A stretch of DNA of 64,000 nucleotides from Intrasporangiaceae bacterium URHB0013 (lineage in GTDB: Bacteria > Actinomycetota > Actinomycetes > Actinomycetales > Dermatophilaceae): positions 1-64,000 of the forward strand of contig JIBA01000018.1 of assembly GCA_000620545.1 (NCBI GenBank). Reading direction: 5' to 3'. The position numbers and the translations under genes are program-made. The stretch's first letter is position 1. Every line of letters begins with the position of its first letter. Below, piece by piece: positions 35,553 to 45,314 of the stretch. A model generated the notes under the pieces. It made no database searches, was not told the origin of the DNA, and saw nothing but the letters and a program-made list of their open reading frames with translations.

Positions 35553-36620
35553 TCAGGGGGTCTGGCCGGGCGTCACCACGTCGACGACCCGGCGGTCCCG
35601 GGCGCTGATGCGCGCGGCGTCCACGACGGCGAGCACGTGGACGGCGTCCCGCGGGTCGACCGGCATCGTCGCCTGCGGGTCCGACGACACCACGGCTGCG
35701 GCCACCGCGCGGTAGAAGTTCGCCTGGTCGGCGTCGGTCACGACGGGGCCCGGTTCGCGCTCGTCGCCGCGGACCACCCACCCCACGGCGTCCCCCTCGT
35801 TCTCGAACTCCGTGAACGAGCTGACGTCGTCGAACTGACGACCGATGACGTACGAGCCGCCCGAGCCGCTGACCCGGGCCCGCGGCCCCGGGGCGCCGTT
35901 GACCGAGCTCGACATGACGTGGCTGACGACACCTGAGGTGTGCCGGCACGCGAGGAAGGTGTCGTCCTCGGCGACCGTGGTGCGGGAGTCGACCTCGGCA
36001 TAGACCGACTCGACCTCACCGTGCAGCAGCACGGCCTGGTCGACGAGGTGGGTGTGGAGGTCGAGCAGCAGGCCGCCGCCCTCGTCGGCCGAAACCAGCT
36101 CGCGCCAGCGCTGCTTCGGCACGGGGCGCCAACGGTCCCAGCGGTATTCAGCTCTCCAGATCTCACCCACGAGGCCCTCGTCCCGAACGAGCCGAAGCGC
36201 CGCCAGCTCGGGGTCGAAGCGGCGGTTGTTGAAGACCGTGAGCGGGACGCCGTGGTGGGCGGCCAGGTCGACCACCGCGAGGGCGCGGCTCGCGTCGACC
36301 GCGAGCGGCTTGTCGACGACGACCGGGAGGCCCGCTTCGATGACGCGTTCGGCCTGCTCGGCGTGCACCCCGCTCGGTGAGGCCAGGACGACGAGGTCGA
36401 GTCCTTCGACGGCGAGTAGCGTCTCGAGGTCCGGCACCACCTCGGTGCCCGGGAGGTCGGTCCGCACCTCGTCGGCGCGGGTCGCGTTCGACGTCGAGAC
36501 CACCGCCATGGTGAGCCCGGCGCGCACGATGAGCGGGGCGTGGATGCCTCGTCCCGCGGAGCCGTAGCCAACGAGTCCGACGCGCAGCGGGATGGACGGG
36601 GACGAGGCGGTGGCGGGCAT
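35553..36620 (-). CDS. Gfo/Idh/MocA-family oxidoreductase
   Basis: 355 aa with an N-terminal Rossmann fold (LRVGLVGYGSAGRGIHAPL), the catalytic-motif variant VVVDKPLAVD (family EKP) and the C-terminal LLLDLHTHLVDQAVLLHG segment with the conserved Asp/His. It would oxidise or reduce a sugar or cyclitol with NAD(P); the substrate is not readable. ATG 36620 has TACGAT 6 nt upstream. It shares a 36-bp intergenic region with the divergent lipB gene. Confidence 0.9.
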   Translation of the reverse strand: MPATASSPSIPLRVGLVGYGSAGRGIHAPLIVRAGLTMAVVSTSNATRADEVRTDLPGTEVVPDLETLLAVEGLDLVVLASPSGVHAEQAERVIEAGLPVVVDKPLAVDASRALAVVDLAAHHGVPLTVFNNRRFDPELAALRLVRDEGLVGEIWRAEYRWDRWRPVPKQRWRELVSADEGGGLLLDLHTHLVDQAVLLHGEVESVYAEVDSRTTVAEDDTFLACRHTSGVVSHVMSSSVNGAPGPRARVSGSGGSYVIGRQFDDVSSFTEFENEGDAVGWVVRGDEREPGPVVTDADQANFYRAVAAAVVSSDPQATMPVDPRDAVHVLAVVDAARISARDRRVVDVVTPGQTP

Positions 36621-36656
36621 TCCGGCATCGTATGCCGCCCGGCGTAGGGTGACCGC
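36621..36656. promoter_or_regulatory. 36-bp divergent promoter for two leaderless genes
   Basis: Both -10 hexamers fit in the gap. TACGAT (minus strand) is 6 nt before the oxidoreductase ATG, and TAGGGT (plus strand) is 6 nt before the lipB ATG. Any -35 elements must lie inside the opposite gene's promoter or coding start. No Shine-Dalgarno is present on either side. Confidence 0.6.
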
Positions 36657-37316
36657 ATGCGCTTCGTCCACCTCGGCCTCGACCCCGACCTCGTCGACTA
36701 CGAGCAGGCCTGGCAGGTCCAGCGCGACACCCACGCGAAGGTCGTGGCGGGCGAGGAGCCCGACACCGTCTACCTCCTCGAGCACCGCGCCGTCTACACG
36801 GCCGGCAAGCGCACGGAGCCGCAGGAGCGCCCCACTGACGGAACCCCCGTCATCGACGTCGACCGTGGCGGCAAGATCACCTGGCACGGGCCCGGTCAGA
36901 TCACCGGCTACCCGATCGTCCGGCTCCCGGCGCCGATCGACGTCGTCGGCTACGTCCGCCACCTCGAGGAGATGATGATCCGCGTATGTGCCGACTTCGG
37001 TGTCGAGGCCGGGCGGGTCGAGGGCGAGAGCGGCACCTGGATCGCCGAGGACCACCGCGGCCCGCGCCGCAAGATCGGCGCCATCGGCATCCGCGTCAGT
37101 CGCCAGGTCGCCATGCACGGCTTCGCGCTCAACTGCAACCCCGACCTGTCGTGGGGCGAGGTCATCATCCCCTGCGGCATCGTCGGTGCGGGGGTCACGT
37201 CACTGTCGTTCGAGCTCTCCCGCGACGTCCCTGTCACCGAGGTGCTCCCTCACGTCGAGAAGCACCTCGCCGACATCCTGCCGACGCTCCAGCCGAACCG
37301 CCGCGCCCTCGCCTGA
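36657..37316 (+). CDS. lipB: Octanoyl-ACP:protein octanoyltransferase
   Basis: Transfers octanoate from acyl-carrier protein to lipoyl domains, the first step of lipoate synthesis. 219 aa. Family motifs are [18 protein letters not shown], the catalytic Lys in [11 protein letters not shown] and the catalytic Cys in [11 protein letters not shown]. It acts before lipA, which is 4.6 kb downstream, on clients such as the E2 protein and glycine cleavage H protein. The ATG is leaderless by pattern (TAGGGT, 6 nt). Confidence 0.96.
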   Translation: MRFVHLGLDPDLVDYEQAWQVQRDTHAKVVAGEEPDTVYLLEHRAVYTAGKRTEPQERPTDGTPVIDVDRGGKITWHGPGQITGYPIVRLPAPIDVVGYVRHLEEMMIRVCADFGVEAGRVEGESGTWIAEDHRGPRRKIGAIGIRVSRQVAMHGFALNCNPDLSWGEVIIPCGIVGAGVTSLSFELSRDVPVTEVLPHVEKHLADILPTLQPNRRALA

Positions 37317-37412
37317 GATTTCGCGACCACCGCCGAGCCGTGCGTCCGACCGGGCGCGGTCCGGTGAACCCCCTAGGGTGACGACCACCAACCGGTCGAA
37401 CCAGGGGGAAAG

Positions 37413-38384
37413 ATGGACGTCGCGGTCCGCACCGTCAACCTACGCAAGACGTACCTGAGCCGAGGGTCGCGACGCGTCGCCGTCACGGGGCTGTCCATGG
37501 CCGTGCCCCTCGGCGGCGTTCACGGCTTCCTCGGACCCAACGGTTCGGGCAAGACGACGACGATCCGGATGCTGCTCGGTCTCGTGCGCGCGGACTCCGG
37601 CACCGCCGAGGTCTTCGGCGAGGCCGTGCCGAAGCGCCTGCCCCACGTCATCGACCGGGTCGGAGCGATCGTCGAGTCGCCGAAGTTCTTCCCGGCCTTC
37701 ACGGCCCGCCAGAACCTCGTGCTGCTCGCAGGGGCGATCGGGAGCCCGCGCCAGCGGGTCGACGAGGTGCTCGAGGCCACCCACCTTCGTGACCGCGGCC
37801 GTGACCGGTATGCCGGCTTCTCGCTGGGCATGAAGCAGCGTCTGGCCATCGCGGCGACCCTGCTCAAGGACCCCGACCTGCTCATCTTCGACGAGCCGAC
37901 CAACGGGCTCGACCCGGCGGGCATCCGCGAGGTGCGTGACACGATGAAGTCGCTTGGTGCACAAGGCAAGACGGTGCTCGTCAGCTCACACATCCTCGCC
38001 GAGGTCGAGCAGGTCGCCGACACCGTGTCGATCATCGGGCACGGGTCGCTTCTCGCCGAGGGCCGAGTCAGCGACATCCTCGGAGGCGCCGGCGCGGCCG
38101 GAGCCGCGCAGGTCCGGGTCGGCGTCGCCTCTCCGGACCGGGCCGCCGAGGTGCTGGCCGCCGACGGCTTCACGGTGACCCGTGACGACGGCTACCTCGT
38201 GGTCGGGACGGACGACCCCGCGGCAGTGACCCGGTCCCTGGCCGGGCACGGTCTCTACGTCGCTGAGCTCGTGCCGGTGCGGCCGGACCTCGAGTCGGCG
38301 TTCCTGGCCCTCACCGCCGACGAGGGGCTCGGGAGCGATGCCGACCGGGCTGCAGGTCGACGCACGGGCGCCGGTGCGGCATGA
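37413..38384 (+). CDS. ABC transporter ATP-binding protein
   Basis: 323 aa with Walker A GPNGSGKTTTIR, signature FSLGMKQRLAIA, Walker B LLIFDEPTNGLDP and the H-loop SSHILAEV. A C-terminal DUF4162-like extension of about 100 aa is typical of BcrA/DrrA-type exporters. GGGGGAAAG precedes the ATG. It overlaps the permease gene by 4 bp, so the pair forms one exporter. The substrate is unknown; drugs or lipids are common in the family. Confidence 0.92.
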   Translation: MDVAVRTVNLRKTYLSRGSRRVAVTGLSMAVPLGGVHGFLGPNGSGKTTTIRMLLGLVRADSGTAEVFGEAVPKRLPHVIDRVGAIVESPKFFPAFTARQNLVLLAGAIGSPRQRVDEVLEATHLRDRGRDRYAGFSLGMKQRLAIAATLLKDPDLLIFDEPTNGLDPAGIREVRDTMKSLGAQGKTVLVSSHILAEVEQVADTVSIIGHGSLLAEGRVSDILGGAGAAGAAQVRVGVASPDRAAEVLAADGFTVTRDDGYLVVGTDDPAAVTRSLAGHGLYVAELVPVRPDLESAFLALTADEGLGSDADRAAGRRTGAGAA

Positions 38385-39430
38385 GCAACACGCTCGTCTC
38401 CCCCGACTCGCGTCCACGGACCGACCGCCGGCCCCAGGGCACGTCGCTCGCCGGCCTCGTTGGCGTCGAGCTGCGCCGACTGTGGTGGCGCAGGCTGACC
38501 AAGGTGGCCGTCGTCGCCGTGGTCCTCTTCACCGGCGCCAGCGTCTACAACGCCTACAGCCAGAGCTCGCCCGAGCGCATCGCCCAACAGCTCGACGAGT
38601 ACCGGATCCTGCAGCAGCAGGCTCCCCGGATCGCGGAGGAGTGTCGCCAGCAGCAGGCCGTCGAGCGCGACCGCAGCGGCGACCAGAGCATCGACTTCGG
38701 CTGCGACGAGCAGGGCCAGACGCCGACCCTCGAGCAGATGGGGCTCGCGCTCCCCGTCGCCGACACGATCACCGACGGCATCGCCCGGACCAGCTCCCTG
38801 CTGCTCGCGTTCGTGGCGCTCCTGCTCGGCGCGAGCTTCGTGGGTGCCGAGTTCTCGACCGGCTCGATGGGCCTCTGGCTGACCTTCCAGCCACGTCGGC
38901 TGCGCGTGGCCTCGACCAAGCTCGTCGCAGCCGCCGTGGGCGGCGCCGCCGTCGCGGTCCTGTGCCTCGTCCTCACCAACCTCGGCGCCCGCATGGTCGC
39001 CGTCGTGAACCGTCCCGGTTCGGATCTCGACCTGCCTCCCGTACCGGCTCTCGGGGAGCCGCTGGTGGTCCTCGGCCTGCGCATCGTCGCGCTGGCCCTG
39101 GGCGCCGGGATCGTCGGGGCGGCCCTCGGGCTGGTCCTCCGGCACACCGCCGCCGTCGTCGGAGTCGTGCTCGGCTTCGCGGTCGTCGTCGAGGGCATCG
39201 TCATGCAGGCGTTCCTCCAGGGCCGACTCCAGCGCTGGTCGGTGCTGAAGAACATCGAGGCGTTCATCGAGCGGGGCACCAGCTACTTCGCGGAGACCTG
39301 CGGACCCACCTCGTGCGAGTTCACCCAACAGACGCTGAGCTACACGCACGGCTGGGTCTTCCTGTCCAGCGTCCTGCTCCTCGTCGTGCTGGTCGGGCTC
39401 GTGGCCTTCCGGCGGCGCGACGTCACCTGA
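38381..39430 (+). CDS. ABC-2-type permease
   Basis: 349 aa. A first helix (KVAVVAVVLFTGASVYNAY) is followed by a long Gln/Glu-rich extracytoplasmic loop (about residues 65-120, with two Cys: AEECRQQ and FGCDEQ). Four to five more helices follow (SLLLAFVALLLGASFVGAEF, LVAAAVGGAAVAVLCLVL, LGAGIVGAALGLVL, VGVVLGFAVVVEGIVM and a last one). GAEFSTGSM is the typical ABC-2 coupling region. Partner of the ATPase just upstream. Confidence 0.88.
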   Translation: MSNTLVSPDSRPRTDRRPQGTSLAGLVGVELRRLWWRRLTKVAVVAVVLFTGASVYNAYSQSSPERIAQQLDEYRILQQQAPRIAEECRQQQAVERDRSGDQSIDFGCDEQGQTPTLEQMGLALPVADTITDGIARTSSLLLAFVALLLGASFVGAEFSTGSMGLWLTFQPRRLRVASTKLVAAAVGGAAVAVLCLVLTNLGARMVAVVNRPGSDLDLPPVPALGEPLVVLGLRIVALALGAGIVGAALGLVLRHTAAVVGVVLGFAVVVEGIVMQAFLQGRLQRWSVLKNIEAFIERGTSYFAETCGPTSCEFTQQTLSYTHGWVFLSSVLLLVVLVGLVAFRRRDVT

Positions 39431-39515
39431 GCCACCCCGTCGGCCTGTCGATCCGGGGCAGAGCCGTTCGTCGTACGTGTAGCCGGATCGACCGGTCCGA
39501 GGCGAAGGAGTGAAC

Positions 39516-39872
39516 ATGGCCAAGTACCTCATCCTCATCTACGGCAGCGAGCAGGAGTGGGATGGGCAGACGACCGAGGAGCTCGAGGCGAAGGAAGCCG
39601 CGCACGTGGCCTTCTCCGCAGCAGCAGGGCCGGGCCGCCTCACGGGTGCCGAGCTCGAGTCGGTGAGGACAGCGACCACCCTGCGGGCGTCCGAAGGTGA
39701 CACCCCGACGATCACCGACGGGCCGTTCCTGGAGACGAAGGAGGCGCTCGGCGGCTTCTACGTCATCGACGCCCCCGACCTCGACGCCGCCGTCGCACTC
39801 GCCGGCCTGCTACCGGAGCTGCGCGAGCAGCACGGCGCGATCGAGGTGCGTCCGATCGTCGACCACGGCTGA
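39516..39872 (+). CDS. YCII/DGPF-domain protein, partner of the sigma factor
   Basis: 118 aa with the DGPF motif (ITDGPFLETKEALGGFYVID) and the YCII-like fold. Genes of this type sit beside ECF42-group sigma factors across actinobacteria, as here, and are thought to belong to that signalling unit. ATG 39516 has GAAGGAG 5 nt upstream. The sigma gene begins 10 bp after its stop. Confidence 0.9.
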   Translation: MAKYLILIYGSEQEWDGQTTEELEAKEAAHVAFSAAAGPGRLTGAELESVRTATTLRASEGDTPTITDGPFLETKEALGGFYVIDAPDLDAAVALAGLLPELREQHGAIEVRPIVDHG

Positions 39873-39882
39873 AGGGTCGATC

Positions 39883-41154
39883 GTGCCGGGTGCGCCGGGC
39901 GGACCTCCCGCCGAGGTCGTCGCGGCCGTGGCGACGGCCCACCGCGACGAGTGGGGTCGTGTGCTCGCCGCCACGGCAAGGATCACTCGGGACCTCGACC
40001 TCGCCGAGGAGTGCACGCAGGACGCGTTCGAGCGAGCCCTCGAGCGGTGGGTGGCAGACGGCATACCCCGTCGTCCCGGCGCCTGGCTGACCACCGTGGC
40101 GGCCAACCGAGCACGCGACGTCGTCCGCCGGGAGGCGCACGGGCGCCGGCTGCTGCCCCTGCTCGTGGTCGACGAGGAGGACTCCGGGTCGTATGCCGTC
40201 GCACCCGGCCCGCTGCCCGACGACCGTCTGCGCCTCGTCTTCACCTGCTGCCACCCGGCGCTCGCACCGGAGGCGCAGGTGGCACTCACGCTGCGCCTCG
40301 TCTGCGGACTCTCGACCGCAGACGTCGCACGTGCCTTCCTCGTGCAGGAGTCGACGATGGCGGCGCGGATCACCCGGGCCAAGAAGAAGGTCGCGGCCGC
40401 GCGCATCCCCTACCGCGTGCCGACCCGCGAGGAGCTGCCGGCCCGCCTCCGAGCCGTCACCGAGGTGGTGCACCTCGTCTTCACGACGGGTCACACGGCC
40501 CCGAGCGGCACACAGCTCGTGCGCGACGATCTCGTCGATGTCGCGGTCGCCATGGGACGGATGCTGGACGACCTGCTCCCCGACGAGCCGCGCGTCACCG
40601 GCCTGCTCGCGCTCATGCTCCTGGCGCAGGCCCGTCGCAGGACGCGGCTCACGGCCGAGGGTCACCTGGCGCTGCTGTCGCAGCAGGACCGGTCGCGCTG
40701 GGACCGTGACCTCATCGACGAGGCCGGCCGCCTGCTGACCCGGTCGCTGGAGGCGGCACCGCCCGACCGGTTCACCGTCGAGGCCGCCATCGCCGCCGTG
40801 CACGCCGAGGCGCCGACCTGGGAGTCGACCGACTGGCACGAGATCGTCGCCCTCTACGACGTGCTGCTGCGGCTCTGGCCCACGCCCGTCGTCGAGCTCG
40901 GGAGGGCCGTGGCCCTGGGGTTTCGCGACGGCCCAGCCTCGGGACTGGACGCTCTCGCCCCACTCCTCGACGAGCCCGGGGTGGCGACCTACCCCTACGT
41001 GAGTGCCGCACGCGCCGACTTCCTGGGCCGGCTCGGGCGCTGGAGCGACGCCGAGTCGGCCTACGAGGAGGCGGTCGCCCTGACGGGCAACGACGTGGAG
41101 CGTGACTTCCTGCTCGAACGGCTGGCCGAGGTCCGGGCCCGGCTGGGAGGGTGA
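39883..41154 (+). CDS. ECF sigma factor, group ECF42 (SigJ-like, long C-terminal extension)
   Basis: 423 aa. Region 2 is visible at [20 protein letters not shown], with [12 protein letters not shown]. Region 4 is [36 protein letters not shown] roughly 230-residue helical/TPR-like C-terminal domain (DUF6596 type) follows, ending [20 protein letters not shown]. No anti-sigma gene is nearby; in this group the C-terminal extension and the DGPF protein are thought to control activity. GTG 39883 has GAAGGG upstream. Target genes are unknown. Confidence 0.92.
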   Translation: MPGAPGGPPAEVVAAVATAHRDEWGRVLAATARITRDLDLAEECTQDAFERALERWVADGIPRRPGAWLTTVAANRARDVVRREAHGRRLLPLLVVDEEDSGSYAVAPGPLPDDRLRLVFTCCHPALAPEAQVALTLRLVCGLSTADVARAFLVQESTMAARITRAKKKVAAARIPYRVPTREELPARLRAVTEVVHLVFTTGHTAPSGTQLVRDDLVDVAVAMGRMLDDLLPDEPRVTGLLALMLLAQARRRTRLTAEGHLALLSQQDRSRWDRDLIDEAGRLLTRSLEAAPPDRFTVEAAIAAVHAEAPTWESTDWHEIVALYDVLLRLWPTPVVELGRAVALGFRDGPASGLDALAPLLDEPGVATYPYVSAARADFLGRLGRWSDAESAYEEAVALTGNDVERDFLLERLAEVRARLGG

Positions 41155-41254
41155 GCGACGACAGACCCGAGGGCACGGCATACGTCGGCGTCAAGGGTTG
41201 ACCGTGAGTGGGCGTAGCCTGTGCGGAGCAGCAAATCCCGACCAAGGAGCCCCT

Positions 41255-42280
41255 GTGTCTGTCGTTCCCGACGGCCGTCGTCTGCTGCGCGTCGAGGCGC
41301 GCAACGCCGAGACCCCCATCGAGCGCAAGCCGTCCTGGATCAGGACGACCGCCAAGATGGGTCCCGAGTACACCGCCCTGCACTCGATGGTGAAGTCGGA
41401 GGGCCTGCACACGGTGTGCCAGGAGGCCGCCTGTCCCAACATCTTCGAGTGCTGGGAGGACAAGGAGGCCACCTTCCTCATCGGCGGTGACGTGTGCACC
41501 CGTCGCTGCGACTTCTGCGACATCGCCACGGGCCGCCCGACGTCCCTGGACCTCGACGAGCCACGCCGGGTGGCCGAGTCGGTCGCCCGGATGGGCCTGC
41601 GCTACTCGACCGTCACCGGTGTGGCGCGCGACGACCAGCCTGACGGCGCCGCCGGTCTCTACGCCGAGACGATCCGCCAGATCCACCTGCAGAACCCCAG
41701 CACCGGCGTCGAGATCCTCCCGCCCGACTTCGGTGCCAAGCCGGAGCTCGTCGGCCAGGTCTTCGACGCGCGTCCCGAGGTCTTCGCGCACAACCTCGAG
41801 ACGGTGCCGCGCATCTTCAAGCGCATACGCCCGGCGTTCACCTACGAGAAGTCGCTGAAGGTCCTGACCATGGCGCGCGAGGCGCAGCTCGTCACCAAGA
41901 GCAACCTCATCCTCGGCATGGGCGAGACCGACACCGAGATCGAGGAGGCCATCCGCGACCTGCACGACGCCGGCTGCGACATCCTCACGATCACCCAGTA
42001 CCTGCGCCCCTCGAAGCTGCACCACCCGATCGACCGGTGGGTCAAGCCGGAGGAGTTCGTGCACTGGTCCGAGATCGCCGAGGAGATGGGCTTCAAGGGC
42101 GTCATGGCCGGTCCGCTCGTGCGCTCGTCGTACCGCGCCGGTCGTCTCTGGGCCACCGCGATGCGCAAGTGGGGGCGGGAGATCCCCGCCCACCTGTCGC
42201 ACCTCGCACAGGCCGCCGAGTCCCCCGCCCGCCAGGAGGCGGCGTCGTTGGTGGCCCGCACCCAGAGCGCCGTATCCTGA
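41255..42280 (+). CDS. lipA: Lipoyl synthase
   Basis: A radical-SAM enzyme that inserts two sulfurs into octanoyl domains. 341 aa. The auxiliary-cluster cysteines [12 protein letters not shown] and the radical-SAM motif CTRRCDFC are present, with the C-terminal Ser ligand in [14 protein letters not shown] lies 6 nt before GTG 41255. It works after lipB and needs Fe-S insertion (erpA in this window is a candidate donor). Confidence 0.97.
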   Translation: MSVVPDGRRLLRVEARNAETPIERKPSWIRTTAKMGPEYTALHSMVKSEGLHTVCQEAACPNIFECWEDKEATFLIGGDVCTRRCDFCDIATGRPTSLDLDEPRRVAESVARMGLRYSTVTGVARDDQPDGAAGLYAETIRQIHLQNPSTGVEILPPDFGAKPELVGQVFDARPEVFAHNLETVPRIFKRIRPAFTYEKSLKVLTMAREAQLVTKSNLILGMGETDTEIEEAIRDLHDAGCDILTITQYLRPSKLHHPIDRWVKPEEFVHWSEIAEEMGFKGVMAGPLVRSSYRAGRLWATAMRKWGREIPAHLSHLAQAAESPARQEAASLVARTQSAVS

Positions 42281-42285
42281 GCACC

Positions 42286-43020
42286 ATGGCACGCAACAAG
42301 GACGGCGACGCGAGCAGCGCGCCCCAGGAGAAGAAGCAGGGACGGCTGTCCCAGATCCGTGACGTCTACCGGGTCTCCAAGCAGGCTGACCCGCTCATCG
42401 GCTGGTTCATGCTGCTGTCGTTCCTCGTCGTCTTCGGGGTGCTTCTCGTCATCGGCTTCCTCGTCAAGCTGCCGTGGATCCTCGGCGTCTTCGGGGTGCT
42501 GTTCGGCATCCTCGCCGCGACCTTCGTCATGAGCCGTCGCGCCGAGCGGGCGGCCTACAGCCAGATCGAGGGCCAGGCCGGTGCCGCCGGCGCCGCGCTC
42601 ACCTCGATCCGGCGCGGCTGGTACACCGACCGCGAGCCCGTGGCCGCCGACGTCGCCCGTCCGGGAGACCTCAACTCCGCCGCGATGGTCTACCGGGCGC
42701 TCGGACGCCCCGGTGTGGTCCTCGTGGGTGAAGGCCCGACGAGCCGCGTCCAGAAGCTGCTCGCGACCGAGAAGAAGCGCGTCGAGAGGGTCGCCCCCGG
42801 GGTGCCGGTGACGACGATGCGGGTCGGCTCCGGCGAGAACGAGGTCCCGCTGCCCAAGCTCGCGAGCAAGGTCCAGCGCCTCAAGCCGCAGATCACCAAG
42901 GACGAGATGGCCATGGTCAACAAGCGCCTCAAGGCGCTCGGTGGTCTCCGCGCTCCCCTGCCGCCCGGCGTCGACCCCATGCGCGCACGCATGGACCGAA
43001 AGGCCTTGCGCGGCAAGTGA
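42286..43020 (+). CDS. DUF4191 membrane protein
   Basis: 244 aa with a charged N-terminus, two close membrane helices (GWFMLLSFLVVFGVLLVIGF and WILGVFGVLFGILAATFVM), then a soluble cytoplasmic domain (YRALGRPGVVLVGEGP, VTTMRVGSGENEVPL) with a Lys/Arg-rich end. It follows lipA by 5 bp, as in other actinobacteria. Function is unknown. TATCCT sits 7 nt before the ATG, so it may also have its own leaderless promoter. Confidence 0.88.
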   Translation: MARNKDGDASSAPQEKKQGRLSQIRDVYRVSKQADPLIGWFMLLSFLVVFGVLLVIGFLVKLPWILGVFGVLFGILAATFVMSRRAERAAYSQIEGQAGAAGAALTSIRRGWYTDREPVAADVARPGDLNSAAMVYRALGRPGVVLVGEGPTSRVQKLLATEKKRVERVAPGVPVTTMRVGSGENEVPLPKLASKVQRLKPQITKDEMAMVNKRLKALGGLRAPLPPGVDPMRARMDRKALRGK

Positions 43021-43054
43021 ACCCGCGCCGCTGCTGCGGCTTCACCCCGGCGGT

Positions 43055-43096
43055 ATGCGGAAGGGCCGGCTCCCTGAGGAGCCGGCCCTTCCGCAT
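43055..43096 (+). terminator. 19-bp-stem hairpin after DUF4191
   Basis: Perfect arms ATGCGGAAGGGCCGGCTCC and complement with a CTGA loop, 34 bp past the stop. It lies between the convergent DUF4191 and RDD genes and can serve both. Confidence 0.88.
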
Positions 43097-43177
43097 GCTC
43101 GACGACCCGGATCCAGGGATTGCGGCCGGCGGGCGTATCGCCGGCCGCCCGGATGGGGTGGGCTCGCCCCGGACGTC

Positions 43178-43660
43178 TCAGCGAGTGCGGACGATGACGG
43201 TGTTGGGCACCTTGTCGTGCAGGCCTCGGCCATCGCGGTCCCAGACCACGGCGGGCAGGAAGAGGCACAGCAGCACCGTGCGCGCGATCGCCTGGAGCGG
43301 CAGGACCCGTCCCCCGGCGAGTGACCGGACCTGCAGACCCATGATGCGATGGCCGATGGTGAAACCGACCGTGCCGACGAGCACCAGGTGCATGACGCCG
43401 AACACGGCGAGCACCACGAGGCCCTGGCTGCCGGACGCCGGCGGCTGCGAGAACGGCAGCGGGACGCCGAAGAGGCCGCGGGCGATGAAGGAGGCGATGG
43501 CCCAGTCGATGAGCACGCCGGCGAAACGGATGCCGAAGCCGGCCACCGAGCCGGGCCCCTGCGGGGGCAGGCCGAGGTCACGACCTCGGTACTGCCCCTC
43601 GGCGTTGGTACGCGCTCGCGGGCCCTCGAGCCATGAGCCGAAATCCTTGCGGTCCACCAC
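43178..43660 (-). CDS. RDD-family membrane protein
   Basis: 160 aa. The family pattern is GIRFAGVLIDWAIASFIARG (Arg and Asp of RDD), a second helix around LVVLAVFGVMHLVLVGTVGF, and a loop with GHRIMGLQVRSLAGGR and WDRDGRGLHDKV. Function is unknown. GTG 43660 has TACGCT 6 nt upstream. It is divergent from glnA, as the homologue is in mycobacteria. Confidence 0.88.
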   Translation of the reverse strand: MVDRKDFGSWLEGPRARTNAEGQYRGRDLGLPPQGPGSVAGFGIRFAGVLIDWAIASFIARGLFGVPLPFSQPPASGSQGLVVLAVFGVMHLVLVGTVGFTIGHRIMGLQVRSLAGGRVLPLQAIARTVLLCLFLPAVVWDRDGRGLHDKVPNTVIVRTR

Positions 43661-43713
43661 GGCTCCAGCGTAACGAGACCCGGTCCGCGCCCTTTGCCCG
43701 GCCCTGTCCATCC

Positions 43714-43751
43714 GTAACACCGGCGAAACACGAGGGTCACTGGAGAGAAAT
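43714..43751 (+). promoter_or_regulatory. Double GlnR box upstream of glnA
   Basis: Reads GTAAC-N6-GAAAC-N6-GTCAC-N6-GAAAT, matching the four-part actinobacterial GlnR consensus (gTnAc-n6-GaAAc repeated). It lies 110-147 bp before the glnA start, so nitrogen-limitation control by GlnR is likely. Confidence 0.85.
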
Positions 43752-43860
43752 CGGCGGTCGATAGTGTCGTTCCCGACAGCACGGGGCCGTCCCTCGATCC
43801 GTGGCGCTCGCTGAGCCCGCCCGGACCGGTGGTCGACCCCGCCCCACATCAGGAGGTTGG

Positions 43861-45285
43861 ATGTTCAGCTCAGCTGACGAGGTCCTCACGTTCATCAAGG
43901 ACGAGGACGTCAAGTTCGTCGACATTCGGTTCTGCGATCTGCCCGGTGTCATGCAGCACTTCAACGTGCCGGCTGAGTCGGTCGACGAGGACTTCTTCAC
44001 GGTCGGTCAGATGTTCGACGGATCCTCGATCCGCGGCTTCCAGGCGATCCACGAGTCGGACATGAAGCTCGTGCCGGACCCCGCCACGGCCTTCATCGAC
44101 CCGTACCGCACCGAGAAGACCCTCGTCATGAACTTCTCGATCCTCGACCCCTTCACGGACGAGCGCTACAGCCGTGACCCCCGCAACATCGCGAGCAAGG
44201 CCGAGGAGTACCTCAAGTCCACCGGCATCGCCGACACCGCCTTCTTCGGCGCCGAGGCGGAGTTCTACGTCTTCGACGACGTGCGGTTCGAGACGAAGCA
44301 GAACGCCTCGTACTACTACCTCGACTCCATCGAGGCCGCGTGGAACACCGGCCGTGAGGAGGAGGGCGGCAACAAGGGCTACAAGACCCGCTACAAGGGC
44401 GGCTACTTCCCCGTCTCGCCGGTCGACCACTTCGCCGACTTCCGCGACAAGATCTGCCTCGACCTGAAGGAGGTCGGTCTCAACGTCGAGCGCAGCCACC
44501 ACGAGGTCGGCACCGCAGGCCAGATGGAGATCAACTACCGCTTCAACACGCTGCTCCACTCGGGCGACGACCTCATGAAGTTCAAGTACGTCGTCAAGAA
44601 CTCCGCCTGGCAGCAGGGCCACACGGCCACCTTCATGCCCAAGCCGCTCTTCGGTGACAACGGCTCTGGCATGCACACGCACCAGTCGCTCTGGAAGGAC
44701 GGCGAGCCGCTCTTCTACGACGAGCGCGGCTACGGCGGCCTGTCCGACCTCGCGCGCTGGTACATCGGCGGCCTGCTCAAGCACGCCCCGTCGCTGCTCG
44801 CCTTCACGAACCCGACGGTGAACTCCTACCACCGCCTGGTCCCCGGCTACGAGGCCCCGGTCAACCTCGTCTACTCGGCCCGCAACCGGTCGGCATGCGT
44901 CCGCATCCCGATCACGGGCACCTCGCCCAAGGCCAAGCGGATCGAGTTCCGCGTCCCTGACCCGTCGGCGAACCCGTACCTCTGCTTCGCCGCCCAGCTC
45001 ATGGCCGGTCTCGACGGCATCAAGAACCGCATCGAGCCCCCGGAGCCGGTCGACAAGGACCTCTACGAGCTCCCGCCGGAGGAGCACGCCGCGATCGAGC
45101 AGGTCCCCGGGTCGCTGCCAGAGGTCCTGGCTGCGCTCGAAGCCGACCACGACTACCTCCTCGAGGGCGACGTGTTCACCGCCGACCTCATCGAGGCCTG
45201 GGTCGAGTACAAGCGCAAGAACGAGGTGGACCCGATCCGTTTCCGTCCGCACCCGCACGAGTTCGAGATGTACTTCGACCTCTGA
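43861..45285 (+). CDS. glnA: Glutamine synthetase, type I (beta subgroup)
   Basis: Makes glutamine from glutamate, ammonia and ATP; dodecameric. 474 aa with [12 protein letters not shown] (metal Glu), [10 protein letters not shown], the ATP-site block [40 protein letters not shown], and the adenylylation loop [10 protein letters not shown] whose Tyr is the GlnE target. AGGAGG precedes the ATG. It is under a double GlnR box. A tyrosine integrase gene lies only 29 bp past its stop. Confidence 0.98.
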   Translation: MFSSADEVLTFIKDEDVKFVDIRFCDLPGVMQHFNVPAESVDEDFFTVGQMFDGSSIRGFQAIHESDMKLVPDPATAFIDPYRTEKTLVMNFSILDPFTDERYSRDPRNIASKAEEYLKSTGIADTAFFGAEAEFYVFDDVRFETKQNASYYYLDSIEAAWNTGREEEGGNKGYKTRYKGGYFPVSPVDHFADFRDKICLDLKEVGLNVERSHHEVGTAGQMEINYRFNTLLHSGDDLMKFKYVVKNSAWQQGHTATFMPKPLFGDNGSGMHTHQSLWKDGEPLFYDERGYGGLSDLARWYIGGLLKHAPSLLAFTNPTVNSYHRLVPGYEAPVNLVYSARNRSACVRIPITGTSPKAKRIEFRVPDPSANPYLCFAAQLMAGLDGIKNRIEPPEPVDKDLYELPPEEHAAIEQVPGSLPEVLAALEADHDYLLEGDVFTADLIEAWVEYKRKNEVDPIRFRPHPHEFEMYFDL

Positions 45286-45314
45286 TCCTCACGGGGCGCT
45301 GACCTGCGGAAACG

